From JBHIYN01 sp041984235 (GTDB lineage Bacteria; Pseudomonadota; Gammaproteobacteria; Ga0077536), in contig JBHIYN010000011.1 of assembly GCA_041984235.1 (NCBI GenBank), positions 106,879-170,878 on the forward strand: a stretch of DNA of 64,000 bases, read 5' to 3'. A program made the position numbers and the translations under genes. Each line of letters starts with the position of its first letter. Position 1 is the stretch's first letter. Under the pieces are notes generated by a model. It worked only from the letters and a program-made list of their open reading frames with translations. It did not search any database and was not told the origin of the DNA. Shown piece by piece: positions 25,392 through 35,760 of the stretch.

Positions 25392-26801
25392 CTAGTCTTT
25401 CCGCGTGCGCCGCGCGCGGCGCGCCTTCCAGGTGCTGCGCGCGGCAGCGAACTCGCGCTTGTCGGTCGCCGCGCGCGGCAGCACGCAGCCCCAGTCGAGC
25501 GGCTCGTCCTGGTCGTAGCGCTTGCCGAGCTGCCAGGCGAGCTCGGCGCGGGCGAGCTCGAGGCCGAGGTAGAACGCATGCGCGCCGTCGTTCTCGACCC
25601 CGAGCAGGGGAAACAGCTCGTAGGCGTCCTGCGCGACATGCAACCCGCCGCGGTTGTAGACGTGGATGCCGTCGGCGTTGACCTGGATGCGGAAGTTGTC
25701 GTCGCGCACCTCGCGCGCGAAGTCCGCGATCTCTTCGCTGCTGTAGACGAACGGCTTGCGCTCGTGCAGCGCGAGCAGCGACTCGTCGATGTGGCGCGGT
25801 GGCGCGTTGTCCTCGCGCGCGGCGTACATCACGCGGCGGATGCGATCGACCTCGCGGACCACGCTGCGGCAGTGCGGGCTGACCTCGGTGGTCAGCACCG
25901 CGTTGATGCCGAGCTCGGAGACGATGCCGAGCAGCAGGGTGTTGAGACCGAGACTGTCGGCGTGGGTCAGCTCGGACAGGTTGCCGATACCCATCATGAT
26001 CTCGATCGCCGGGTAACGCTCGCGCAGCGCAGCATAGCGCCCGATGGAGGCGGTGAGGCCGTAGTGGATGGGGTCGATGACCGGGTCGGCATAGAACGGG
26101 CGGCCGCGCGCGGCGAAGGCGTCGATGACCCGGCACAGGCCGTCGAGATCGCGCGGGTCGTCGTGGATCAGTACCGGCACGCAATCGCTGTCGGCGACCA
26201 GGTCCAGGCTCGCGGCGGTCAGGCTGAAGCAGTAGTCGGCACCGGCGCCGATGCCGCGCGCGAGTTCGGCCGGGTCGAGCGAATCGACGCTGACCGCGTA
26301 GCCGGCCTCGCGCAGCGCGGTGATGGTGTCCTCGAGGTGCGGAAACGGCGTGTCCGGCAGGCAGCCGACGTCGATCACGTCGGCGCCGTGCGCGCGGTAG
26401 CGCGCGGCGCGCTCGAGCACGGCGTCGACGCCGATCTGGGGCGCGTCGACGATCTCGGCGAACAGGCGCACGTCGTGCGGGCCGATCTCGCGCGCCCGGG
26501 CGCTGGCGCCGAAGAAGGCGGGCAGGTCCTTGAGCTCTTCCGGGCCGCGCTCGAAGGGCAGGCCGAAGTGCGCCGAGAGGTGATCGAGATCGCCGCGGCA
26601 GCGGCCCGGCAGCAGCACCCGGTCGTAGCCCTCGACCGCGCCCAGGCGGCGTTCCAGCAGGGCGCTGGTGATGAGTGCGGCCACCGCCACGCCGGGCACG
26701 CGGATGTCCCACGTGAAGGCCGGTTCGTCGAGCGAGCCGAGCACCCGCCGCAGGCTCTTCTCGGCCAGCTTGCCGGTCACGAACAGGATGCGCTCGGTCA
26801 T
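25392..26801 (-). CDS. Dihydropteroate synthase-like protein (TIGR00284/DUF6513 type)
   Basis: The protein has 469 residues. The middle (about 130-270) is a TIM-barrel resembling dihydropteroate synthase (GADVIDVGCLPDT; YAVSVDSLDPAELARGIGAGADYCFSLT; PFYADPVIDPIHYGL). The first 130 residues (RILFVTGKLAEKSLRRVLG) and the last 150 are extra domains seen in the DHPS-related proteins linked to methanopterin-type cofactors in archaea and methylotrophs. The C-terminus ends in a basic tail. No folate or methanopterin genes lie around it here. The family call is strong; whether this organism makes a methanopterin-like cofactor is unknown. Confidence 0.75.
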   Translation of the reverse strand: MTERILFVTGKLAEKSLRRVLGSLDEPAFTWDIRVPGVAVAALITSALLERRLGAVEGYDRVLLPGRCRGDLDHLSAHFGLPFERGPEELKDLPAFFGASARAREIGPHDVRLFAEIVDAPQIGVDAVLERAARYRAHGADVIDVGCLPDTPFPHLEDTITALREAGYAVSVDSLDPAELARGIGAGADYCFSLTAASLDLVADSDCVPVLIHDDPRDLDGLCRVIDAFAARGRPFYADPVIDPIHYGLTASIGRYAALRERYPAIEIMMGIGNLSELTHADSLGLNTLLLGIVSELGINAVLTTEVSPHCRSVVREVDRIRRVMYAAREDNAPPRHIDESLLALHERKPFVYSSEEIADFAREVRDDNFRIQVNADGIHVYNRGGLHVAQDAYELFPLLGVENDGAHAFYLGLELARAELAWQLGKRYDQDEPLDWGCVLPRAATDKREFAAARSTWKARRARRTRKD

Positions 26802-27104
26802 GCCGGGGACGCGGTGCGGGCTGCGCTCATGGCCGTATTGTAGCCGCGAGGACCAAAATAAATCAGTCGCTTAGCGATCAGCCACCAGACTCCGCATGAC
26901 CGGCGGGACGTAACCCGATGAAAGCGCGGCGGGCCGCGCTGGCGCCCGGCCGCGCGACCTTGTTCCGGGCGCGGTGCTGGTCTAGCTTTGTAGGTATGCA
27001 CCTGCGCCCGATGAGTGGTCCGGCGGTTGCGGAACCCGCGGTTCCGCGCCCTGCCGGCACGGCGCGCGTGCGTCACCCCTAAGGCCAACCGAGGGAGGAA
27101 CGCC
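26802..27104. promoter_or_regulatory. Divergent intergenic region with candidate promoters
   Basis: These 303 bp separate the DHPS-like gene (minus) from ydcH (plus). A TACAAT -10-like hexamer on the minus strand (26837-26842) lies about 36 bp before the DHPS-like ATG. On the plus strand TTGTTC (26960-26965) and TAGCTT (26983-26988) are 17 bp apart, a modest candidate for ydcH. No gene is evident; short frames here look like chance. Confidence 0.35.
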
Positions 27105-27329
27105 ATGTTCGAAAACGAAAAATCGACGGTGAACGAACTCCTGCAGCGCGACGAGGTCTTTCGCCGCCTGTACGACAAGCACGCCAGCCTGAATTCGCGT
27201 GTGGACGAAGTCACCGCCGGCAAGGAAGCCATGGAACAACTCGAACTCGAAACCCTGAAGAAAGAGAAACTGCTGCTCGCCGATCGCATGCAGGCGATCA
27301 TCCATGCCCATCACGAGGCGCATCACTGA
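27105..27329 (+). CDS. YdcH family (DUF465) small helical protein
   Basis: The 74-residue protein is almost entirely helical, with heptad-like segments (RDEVFRRLYDKHASLNSRVDEV, then LKKEKLLLADRMQAII), fitting the YdcH/DUF465 family of about 70-80 residues. The ATG at 27105 has a very strong GAGGGAGGAA ribosome site. The C-terminus is His-rich (HAHHEAHH). No function is established for the family. It is probably a single-gene unit, followed by a strong hairpin at 27384. Confidence 0.85.
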   Translation: MFENEKSTVNELLQRDEVFRRLYDKHASLNSRVDEVTAGKEAMEQLELETLKKEKLLLADRMQAIIHAHHEAHH

Positions 27330-27383
27330 CGCCGACCCGCGCGCGTGCCCGTCGGCCGCGCATCGACAGACTCACCTGAACCC

Positions 27384-27411
27384 GCGGACCCGGCCTGGCG
27401 GCCGGGTCCGC
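27384..27411. terminator. Strong GC hairpin after ydcH, no T-tract
   Basis: A perfect 12-bp inverted repeat (GCGGACCCGGCC / GGCCGGGTCCGC) with a 4-base loop lies 54 bp after the ydcH stop. No T run follows, so it could be a Rho-assisted end or an mRNA-stabilising hairpin. Confidence 0.5.
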
Positions 27412-27600
27412 GCCGGACCCATCTCCACGCCGCGACCTGGAACTGACCGTGCGCAATGACCTGCGCGCATCTTACGGTTGGCCACCCGGGGCGCGGGAAA
27501 AGTAAACTGTCCTCTTTGGTGCGGCCGTCACTGGCCGTGCCGGCAACCGCGATCGAATGAACCGGATCGCGACAACGGCCGGGGGAGGGCCTGCTGGAGG

Positions 27601-28383
27601 ATGGAATACGAATACCTGACGGTGGGCCGCAGCGGCGCCGTACTCGAGGTCACCGTCAACCGGCCGGCCAAACGCAACGCGCTCAGCCAGGGCGTGCTCG
27701 CCGAGATCGGCGCCTGCTTCACCGCCCACGCCGACGACGACAGCCTGGTCTGCGCCACCGTGCGCGGCGCCGGTGAGAAGTGCTTCGCCGCCGGTGGTGA
27801 CCTGCACGAGTTCGATCGCCTGCGCAGCCCGGCCGATGCCGAGCGCATCGGGGTCGACTCCAGTACCGCGCTGGATGCCATGCGCCAATTCCCGGTGCCC
27901 GTGTACGGACTGCTGAACGGCGATGCGATCGGCGGCGGCGCCGAGTTCGCGCTCGCCTGTGACGTGCGCATCGCGGCCGCGCACACGCGCATGGCCTTCG
28001 TGCAGGCGACGCTCAATATCGCGCCGGCGTGGGGCGGCGGCAGCGATCTCGTGCGCGAGGTCGGTGGCGCCTGCGCCCTGCACCTGCTCTCGCGCGCCGA
28101 CTTCCTGAGCGCCGGGCAGGCGCAGGCGCTGGGACTGGTGCAGGCGGTATGTCCCGACGGCCAGTCCTTCGACGATTTCGCCGCCGACTACATGGCGCCG
28201 ATCGCGGCGCGCCGGCCGCAGGTGATGCGCGCGATCAAGGCCCTGGTGCTGGCCCATCGCCGCAACGCCACGCCGCCGGAGCTGCGCCAGACCGAGCTCG
28301 CCGCGCTCGCCGAGACCTGGTGCCACGCCGATCACTGGGAGGCCCACGACCGCGTGCTCGCCCGCATCTCGGGCAGCGCCTGA
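27601..28383 (+). CDS. Crotonase (enoyl-CoA hydratase/isomerase family) lacking one catalytic Glu
   Basis: The 260-residue protein has the crotonase oxyanion segments (CFAAGGDLHEF and GDAIGGGAEFALACD). Of the two catalytic glutamates of enoyl-CoA hydratases, the first is present (E115) while the second position reads T137 in FVQATLN. Hydratase activity is therefore doubtful. It lies 45 bp before the mutase genes; in E. coli the mutase operon includes the crotonase-fold methylmalonyl-CoA decarboxylase, so a decarboxylase or other CoA chemistry is possible. Start at 27601, with GGGGGAGGG and GGAGG upstream. Confidence 0.7.
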   Translation: MEYEYLTVGRSGAVLEVTVNRPAKRNALSQGVLAEIGACFTAHADDDSLVCATVRGAGEKCFAAGGDLHEFDRLRSPADAERIGVDSSTALDAMRQFPVPVYGLLNGDAIGGGAEFALACDVRIAAAHTRMAFVQATLNIAPAWGGGSDLVREVGGACALHLLSRADFLSAGQAQALGLVQAVCPDGQSFDDFAADYMAPIAARRPQVMRAIKALVLAHRRNATPPELRQTELAALAETWCHADHWEAHDRVLARISGSA

Positions 28384-28428
28384 GCGCGCGCCGCCCGCCA
28401 TTGAACTCACCATCGAGGAGAACGCCGC

Positions 28429-30044
<1,616 letters not shown>

Positions 30045-30048
<4 letters not shown>

Positions 30049-30470
30049 ATACCGTCAGCGACAGCGCGGTCGCCGGCCGCCGCATCCTCATCGCCAAGCC
30101 CGGGCTCGACGGCCACGACGCCGGCGCCAAGGTCATCGCGCTGGCCCTGCGCGACGCCGGCGCCGAGGTCATCTACACCGGCCTGCGCAAGACCCCCGAG
30201 TACATTGCCCGCGTCGCCATCGAGGAAGACGTCGACGCGGTCGGTCTCAGCATTCTCTCCGGCAGCCACGTCGCGCTGGTCGAGCAGACGGCGGCGGCGC
30301 TGGCCGCGGGTGGCGGTGACGACATCGCGCTGTTCGTCGGCGGCACCATCCCGGAGGAGGACATCGCCGCGCTCACCGCCGCCGGCGCGCGCGGGGTCTA
30401 CCACGCGGGCCTTGCGGTGGCCGACGTCATCGCCGACATCGGCCGCGTGCTCGACGCCAGTCGCGCTTAA
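30045..30470 (+). CDS. B12-binding small subunit of acyl-CoA mutase
   Basis: The 141-residue protein carries the DxHxxG motif (D22-G-H24-D-A-G27), whose histidine ligates cobalt, followed by LSGSH and FVGGTIP typical of the cobalamin-binding Rossmann domain of methylmalonyl-CoA mutase. The first ten residues are unconserved. Its ATG overlaps the large-subunit stop (ATGA), fixing the start and giving equal expression. It is the split partner of the barrel subunit. Confidence 0.9.
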
Positions 30471-30484
30471 GGCGGAGCGCGACG

Positions 30485-31369
30485 GTGCAGGTCACGCCGC
30501 AGCTGCGGCGCACGCTGGGGCGCGAGCTGAGCCGGCTGTCGCGCGCCGGGGTGGCCGAGATCCTGGCGCAGAACCAGCCGGAGGTCGCGAGCGGCGGCTG
30601 GCGGGTCGGCTTCACCGGGCCGCCCGGGGTCGGCAAGAGCACGCTGGTCGGGCGCATCGCCGAGCGTCGCGCCGCGGCCGGCGAGACCCTGGCCGTGCTC
30701 GCCATCGATCCCAGCAGCCCGCTGACCGGCGGCGCGCTGCTCGGTGACCGTATCCGCATGGACGCCGCCGCCGCCAGCGAGCGCGTGTTCCTGCGTTCGC
30801 TGGCCAGCCGCGCCGCCGGCGACGGCCTGTGCGACAACCTCGCCGACATGCTGCTCATGCTGGAACGGCACGGCTTCGAGCAGGTGATGGTGGAGACGGT
30901 CGGCGTCGGCCAGGCCGAGCACGCGGTGCGCGCCCTGGTCGACACCGTGGTGCTGCTGGTGCAGCCGGACACCGGCGACGCGGTGCAGGCGCTCAAGGCC
31001 GGCACGCTGGAGATCGCCGACATCGTGCTGGTGGCGAAGTCCGACCTGCCCGGCGCCAGCCTCGCGCGCGAGCAGATCGCGCAGACCTTCGAGCTCGCCG
31101 CGGCGCGCAGCAGCTGGCGGGTGCCGGTGCTCGGCATCGCCGCGCGCGACGGCAGCGGGCTGGATGCGCTGGATGAAGCCTGCGCCGCGCACCGCGCGTG
31201 GCTGCACGCGCACGCCGACGCGGCCGCCGTGCGCGCCGCGCGCCTGCGCTACCGGGTCGGCGATCTCATGCAGCGGGTGCTGACGGGTGCGGTGCGTCCG
31301 GAGGCGGGCGCTGACCTGGCCGGGACCTGGAACGACGCCCTGGAGGCGCTGCGGCAGTCGTCGGTCTGA
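30485..31369 (+). CDS. meaB: MeaB-type GTPase chaperone of B12 mutase
   Basis: The 294-residue protein has the P-loop GPPGVGKST (45-53), a second motif region (IDPSSPLTGGALLGDRIRM) specific to MeaB/ArgK, and the G-domain motifs VETVGVGQAE and AKSD. MeaB protects and reloads the mutase with cofactor using GTP. It begins with GTG at 30485 with GGCGGAG upstream, 14 bp after the small subunit. It forms an operon with the mutase subunits. Confidence 0.9.
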   Translation: MQVTPQLRRTLGRELSRLSRAGVAEILAQNQPEVASGGWRVGFTGPPGVGKSTLVGRIAERRAAAGETLAVLAIDPSSPLTGGALLGDRIRMDAAAASERVFLRSLASRAAGDGLCDNLADMLLMLERHGFEQVMVETVGVGQAEHAVRALVDTVVLLVQPDTGDAVQALKAGTLEIADIVLVAKSDLPGASLAREQIAQTFELAAARSSWRVPVLGIAARDGSGLDALDEACAAHRAWLHAHADAAAVRAARLRYRVGDLMQRVLTGAVRPEAGADLAGTWNDALEALRQSSV

Positions 31370-31411
31370 GCCGCCGCCTGGCTGGCTTTTATTCGATTAG
31401 GTAATACAATT

Positions 31412-31434
31412 GATCATCATTATTCCTGATGATC
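31412..31434. promoter_or_regulatory. Inverted repeat in the leader of cysB
   Basis: The repeat GATCATCA - 7 bp - TGATGATC is perfect and lies 10 bp before the GTG of cysB, just after a TACAAT -10-like box (31405-31410) without a clear -35. It could be an operator or a leader hairpin that hides the ribosome site. Confidence 0.45.
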
Positions 31435-31444
31435 GGGACGTGCC

Positions 31445-32419
31445 GTGAAGCTTCAGCAACTGCGCTACATCTGGGAAGTCGCGCGCCACGGCCTCAACGT
31501 CTCCGCGACCGCTGAGAGTCTCTATACCTCGCAGCCCGGCGTGAGCAAGCAGATCCGCCAGCTCGAGGACGAACTCGGGGTGCAGATCTTCCAGCGCAGC
31601 GGCAAGCACCTGGTCGACATCACGCCGGCCGGACAGGCGGTGCTGGAGGTCGCCGGGCGCGTGCTCGGCGAGATCGAGAACATCCGGCGCATCGCCAAGG
31701 ACTACAGCGACGCCACCCGCGGCAACCTGTCGCTGGCCACCACCCACACGCAGGCGCGCTACGTGCTGCCGCCGGTGATCGGGCGTTTCATCGAGAAGTA
31801 CCCGGACGTGGCGCTGCACATGCACCAGGGCACGCCGATCCAGATCTCGGAGCTGGCCGCCAACCGCACTGTCGACTTCGCCATCGCCACCGAGGCGCTG
31901 GAGCTCTTCGACAGCCTGGTCATGCTGCCGTGCTATCGCTGGAACCGCAGCATCATCGTGCCCGAGGGGCACCCCCTGTGCGAGGTGCATCCGCTGACCC
32001 TGGAAGCGATCGCCGAGTACCCGATCGTGACCTACGTGTTCGGCTTCACCGGCCGCTCGCAGCTCGACGACGCCTTCGCCGCCGCCGGGCTGGAGGCGCG
32101 GCTGGTGTTCACCGCGGTCGATGCCGACGTCATCAAGACCTATGTACGCCTCGGCCTCGGCGTCGGCATCGTCGCCACGCTGGCCTACCAGGCCGACGAG
32201 GACCAGGGCCTGGTCGCGCTCGACGCCTCGCACCTGTTCGACTACAGCGTGACCCGCATCGGCTTTCGCCGCGGCACCTTCCTGCGCGCCTACATGTACG
32301 ACTTCATCCAGCTCTTCGCACCGCACCTGGAACGCGAGCTGGTCGATCGCGCGGTCGCGACCACCAACCGCGAGGAGTTCGACCGCCTGTTCGAAGCGAT
32401 CGAGCTGCCGGAGCACTGA
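31445..32419 (+). CDS. cysB: CysB-type LysR transcriptional regulator
   Basis: The 324-residue protein matches CysB in length and detail: MKLQQLRYIWEVARHGLNVSATAESLYTSQPGVSKQIRQLEDELGV, then THTQARYVLPPVI. CysB activates cysteine biosynthesis and sulfate/thiosulfate uptake with N-acetylserine as inducer. It starts with GTG at 31445 in an AT-richer leader. No cys operon lies next to it; a flavin oxidoreductase follows by 2 bp. Confidence 0.9.
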   Translation: MKLQQLRYIWEVARHGLNVSATAESLYTSQPGVSKQIRQLEDELGVQIFQRSGKHLVDITPAGQAVLEVAGRVLGEIENIRRIAKDYSDATRGNLSLATTHTQARYVLPPVIGRFIEKYPDVALHMHQGTPIQISELAANRTVDFAIATEALELFDSLVMLPCYRWNRSIIVPEGHPLCEVHPLTLEAIAEYPIVTYVFGFTGRSQLDDAFAAAGLEARLVFTAVDADVIKTYVRLGLGVGIVATLAYQADEDQGLVALDASHLFDYSVTRIGFRRGTFLRAYMYDFIQLFAPHLERELVDRAVATTNREEFDRLFEAIELPEH

Positions 32420-32421
32420 GC

Positions 32422-33399
32422 ATGCCGGGCGACGGCGGCGGCGAGGCACCCGCGCTCGGCATCCTGCTGCCGACCTGGAGCGGCGCGCTGGGTGGCGCGA
32501 CCCCCTCTGCACGCGACGTCGTCGATCTCGCGGTGCAGGCCGAGCAGGTCGGCTTCGACAGCGTGTGGATGGCGGATCATTTCTACTTCGAGCCCTACGA
32601 CGACTACCGCGTGGTCGGCGTCGAGTTCCCGTCCGAGCTGGCCGGGGTCAAGTTCGGCGCCTGGGAATGCTGGTCGCTGGCGAGTGCGATCGCGATGGCG
32701 ACCTCGCGGGTCGCGATCGGCACGCTGGTGTCGAACACCGGTTACCGCAACCCGGCGCTGTTCGCACGCATGGTCGACACCATCGACGACCTCAGCGGCG
32801 GGCGCGTGGTGCCGGGCCTCGGCGCGGGTGACTTCGAGACCGAGCACCGCGCCTTCGGTTACCCCTTCGAGCGCCGCGTCGGGCGTTTCGAGGAAGCGCT
32901 GGCGATCATCGCGCCGCTGCTGCGCGGTGAAAGTGTCGACTTCGCGGGCGAGTTCTACCGCGCCGAGAATGCCTGCCTGCTGCCCAAGGCCGGCCGCGCC
33001 GATGGCCCGCCGATCATGATCGGCACGCTCAAGGGCGGCCCGCGCATGAGCCGGCTGGTGGCGCAGCATGCCGCGCAGTGGAACTGCAACCTGGCCTTCG
33101 GCGAGAGCAGCATCGCCGCCTACCAGCAGGCCTGGGCACCGATCGCCCGCGCCTGCGAGAAGCACGGCCGTGACCCGGCCACGCTGGCGCGCCACGCGAC
33201 CCTGGGCGTCAACCTCGGTCCGCAGCCGTGGCCGATCCCGCGCGGCGTACCGCTGGCCGGAACGCCGGCGGAGATCGCGGCGCAGCTACGCGAGTACGCC
33301 GCGCTCGGCGTCGAACACGTATCGCTGATCATGGAGCCGTCGACCGCGGACGGCATCGCGCGCTTCGGCGAGGTGCTGGCGGCGCTCGACCGCGGCTGA
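32422..33399 (+). CDS. LLM-class flavin-dependent oxidoreductase
   Basis: The 325-residue protein has luciferase-like monooxygenase barrel features: GILLPTWSG, AEQVGFDSVWMADHFYFEP, AIGTLVSNTGYRNPALFARMVDTIDDLSGGR and LGAGDFETEHRAFGYPF. These are typical of F420- or FMN-using LLM enzymes, often called from sulfonate or other desulfurisation pathways. It starts 2 bp after cysB. The cofactor and substrate cannot be told; a sulfur-scavenging role alongside CysB is inference. Confidence 0.8.
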   Translation: MPGDGGGEAPALGILLPTWSGALGGATPSARDVVDLAVQAEQVGFDSVWMADHFYFEPYDDYRVVGVEFPSELAGVKFGAWECWSLASAIAMATSRVAIGTLVSNTGYRNPALFARMVDTIDDLSGGRVVPGLGAGDFETEHRAFGYPFERRVGRFEEALAIIAPLLRGESVDFAGEFYRAENACLLPKAGRADGPPIMIGTLKGGPRMSRLVAQHAAQWNCNLAFGESSIAAYQQAWAPIARACEKHGRDPATLARHATLGVNLGPQPWPIPRGVPLAGTPAEIAAQLREYAALGVEHVSLIMEPSTADGIARFGEVLAALDRG

Positions 33400-33413
33400 A
33401 CGCCGCGCCGCGC

Positions 33414-34301
33414 TCAGTCGCCGGTTTCGGGGACCAGGCTCGCCGGCAGGAAGGTGCCGTGGGAGGAGAGATCCGTGAAGCGGATTGCGCCTTCCTCCAT
33501 CGGCTCGATGATGAGGTGCATGCGCGAGACGTCACGCAGGGCGTTGCCGACGACCACGTTGCATACCGCGTCGCGGCCGATGATGTTCTTGCCTTCACCG
33601 AGCTCGTGGGTCTCGCCGTTCTCGTCGACGAGGGCGAGCGGCGTGCCGTTGCGGAAGGTGAACAGGTGCTTGGAGAGCTTCATCTCGAACTCGCCGCCCG
33701 GCGGTGGCGAGATGATGGTCGCCTCGCCCTTGGGCAGGCGCACGAAGGAATTCTCGGTGATGTCGAGCGGCGCTTCGAGCGAGATCGAATCGAAGATGCT
33801 GGTCTCCTTGAGCACGTCCTTGGTCTCTTCCATCGGCGACGGACGCTCGGAGCCGCGCTCGGCTTCCTTGGCCTTGACCTTGTAAGTCTGCTTGATGACG
33901 TCCTGGCGCGAGCGCAGGTACTGCATGTACTTGACCACCGCGATGCGCTTGAGCTCGTCGTAGTCCTCGTCGGTCTGCTGGTTGAGCGCCTTGAAGATGG
34001 CGCGCCACTCGTAGTCGTTGGAGAAGACCTGGATGTCGACCCCGCGCACCAGCTTGCCGATCTCGCCGGGCTGCTCGATCGAGCGCGAGAGGATGTCGAC
34101 GAAGCGCTTCTCGACCGCCTTGATGCTCTTGGCCTCGCGCTTGAGATCGTCCGGCGAGAGCATGATCAGGTCGGCGAGCTTGCTGGCCGGCACGTTGGTG
34201 CGGCCGCCGAGCGCGAACTCGAACTCGGTCAGCGTGTTGAAGGTGATCTCCTCACCGTTGACGACCAGGGTGAGGGCCTTGCTGAAGAGCTTGTCGAGCA
34301 T
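33414..34301 (-). CDS. FHA-domain protein
   Basis: The 295-residue protein has a cytoplasmic N-terminal part of about 200 residues with no recognised domain (VNGEEITFNTLTEFEFALGGRTNVPASKL and a helical region), then a forkhead-associated domain (about 215-285) with IIGRD, SRMH and DLSSHGTFLP, the phosphothreonine-binding layout. The ATG at 34301 begins the globular part; the open frame further upstream adds 50 unlikely residues. Its ribosome site is weak. It converges with the LLM gene. Confidence 0.75.
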   Translation of the reverse strand: MLDKLFSKALTLVVNGEEITFNTLTEFEFALGGRTNVPASKLADLIMLSPDDLKREAKSIKAVEKRFVDILSRSIEQPGEIGKLVRGVDIQVFSNDYEWRAIFKALNQQTDEDYDELKRIAVVKYMQYLRSRQDVIKQTYKVKAKEAERGSERPSPMEETKDVLKETSIFDSISLEAPLDITENSFVRLPKGEATIISPPPGGEFEMKLSKHLFTFRNGTPLALVDENGETHELGEGKNIIGRDAVCNVVVGNALRDVSRMHLIIEPMEEGAIRFTDLSSHGTFLPASLVPETGD

Positions 34302-34397
34302 GCGCTGTGTTCTCGCTTCAATGCGGGATGTGATGACGGGGATCGCTCTTGGTTGCGGTGGGCTCGCGTGCCCGGCGAGCAACGCGACAGTGGTCAC

Positions 34398-34493
34398 ATT
34401 ATAGAGAGCGCGCCGCGGCGCGAACGCCGGTGCGTGGCGGAAGCGTGACAACCTTCACACATCGCCGTAACGCCTTTCCCTGCGCCGATTATA
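34398..34493 (-). promoter_or_regulatory. Candidate promoters of the FHA gene
   Basis: Two perfect minus-strand TATAAT hexamers (34398-34403 and 34488-34493) lie in the 212-bp gap before the FHA gene. The second has a TGACGC -35-like box 17 bp away. Neither -35 is strong. No gene is seen in the gap. Confidence 0.4.
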
Positions 34494-34513
34494 GATAGAA
34501 CGGCGGCGCCGCG

Positions 34514-35647
34514 TCAGGGTGCGTGATCGCCTGCGGCAGGGTCCGGACAGGGCGCGTCGAAACGCGCTTCGGCGTAGGCGGCGAGGCAGGCGACGCGCTG
34601 CGCTGCATCCAGCGCGGCCAGGCTCTCGACCTGCCGGTAGAACGCCGCGAACCCGCCGCCGCTTCGTGCCAGCAGCGCACGGAAGGCCGGTACGTGCGCG
34701 TGGTAGGTGGCGACCGAGGCGAGGCGCGCGTTGTTCCACGGCGCGTACATCCAGCGATCGAAGCGGGTGTCGCCGTCCCACGTGCTCTTCATCTGCTCGT
34801 AACGTCGGCGCAGGCGTTCGAAGGCGGCGCGCTTGGCAGCGAGCTTCTCGCTCGCGGAGGCTTCGCCCGCGTACACGGTTGCGAGCTCGGCGCGCGTCTC
34901 GAGCACCAGGTCGGTCAGCGCCGCTTCGCGCGCGGCGCGTGCGAGCGTCCCCTGTGCCGTCTCGCCACGCGTGGCCTGCCACAGCGCCAGGCCCGCTTCG
35001 GCCACCGCCATGGCGAAGCTCTCGTTGAAGTCGGTCGCATCCGGCAGGTAGAAGCGGCGGTGGGCGAGCTCGTGGAACAGGATCTCCACCAGGCGCGCGT
35101 CGTCGTAGGCGAGCATGGAACTCAGCACCGGGTCGTCGAACCAGCCGAGCGTCGAGTAGGCGGCGACACCGGCGAGGTAGACGTCGAGCCCGGCCGCCTC
35201 CTGCGCGGCAGCATGCGCCTCGGCATCGGCCCGTGCGAAGTAGCCGCGGTAGTCCAGGCAGCCGACGAAGAGGAAGCACGAGGCCTCCGGCTCGAGGGCC
35301 AGCGGCGGCGCCGCGTAGACGTTCCACACCACGTACTCGCGCCCGAGCTCGACGTAGTGGGCGTAGGAGCCGTCCGCCGGCAGCGCGAGGCGGCTGGCGG
35401 CGAAGGCGCGCGCGTCCTGCACCAGCGCGAGCTTGCGGCGCGTTTCCTGCGGCGTGACCGGATCGGCGATGACGCTCGCGATCGGCGCGCGCTTGCGCCA
35501 CAGCTCGAACTGGCCGGACACTGCCTGCGCGTAGTAGCCGGCGCTGGCACAGCCGCCGAGCACCAGCGCGATGCAGGCGGCGGCGGCACGCAGCAGCAGC
35601 GCGCGGCGCGCGTGGCGGGGAGCGGGTGAGGGCGGTGTGGTGATCAC
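34514..35647 (-). CDS. Lipoprotein aminopeptidase (PF10023 type)
   Basis: The protein has 377 residues. The signal ends in lipobox LGGC (about Cys 33). The zinc-binding HELAH motif occurs at about residue 200 in EILFHELAHRRFYLPDATDFNESFA, where the downstream glutamate (NES) would be the third ligand. The overall sequence fits the predicted aminopeptidase family found in gammaproteobacteria. It is anchored to the periplasmic face of a membrane. It is divergent from the sulfurtransferase gene. Substrate unknown. Confidence 0.8.
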   Translation of the reverse strand: MITTPPSPAPRHARRALLLRAAAACIALVLGGCASAGYYAQAVSGQFELWRKRAPIASVIADPVTPQETRRKLALVQDARAFAASRLALPADGSYAHYVELGREYVVWNVYAAPPLALEPEASCFLFVGCLDYRGYFARADAEAHAAAQEAAGLDVYLAGVAAYSTLGWFDDPVLSSMLAYDDARLVEILFHELAHRRFYLPDATDFNESFAMAVAEAGLALWQATRGETAQGTLARAAREAALTDLVLETRAELATVYAGEASASEKLAAKRAAFERLRRRYEQMKSTWDGDTRFDRWMYAPWNNARLASVATYHAHVPAFRALLARSGGGFAAFYRQVESLAALDAAQRVACLAAYAEARFDAPCPDPAAGDHAP

Positions 35648-35760
35648 GGCAGGCTCGTCGGACCGGCCGGCAAGGGTAGCGCGCCGGCGCGGGGCCGCGA
35701 AGCGCCGCGCTAGAATGACGCCACCCGCGCGCAGCGCCGGCGAGGCACCCGAGGTCCGTC

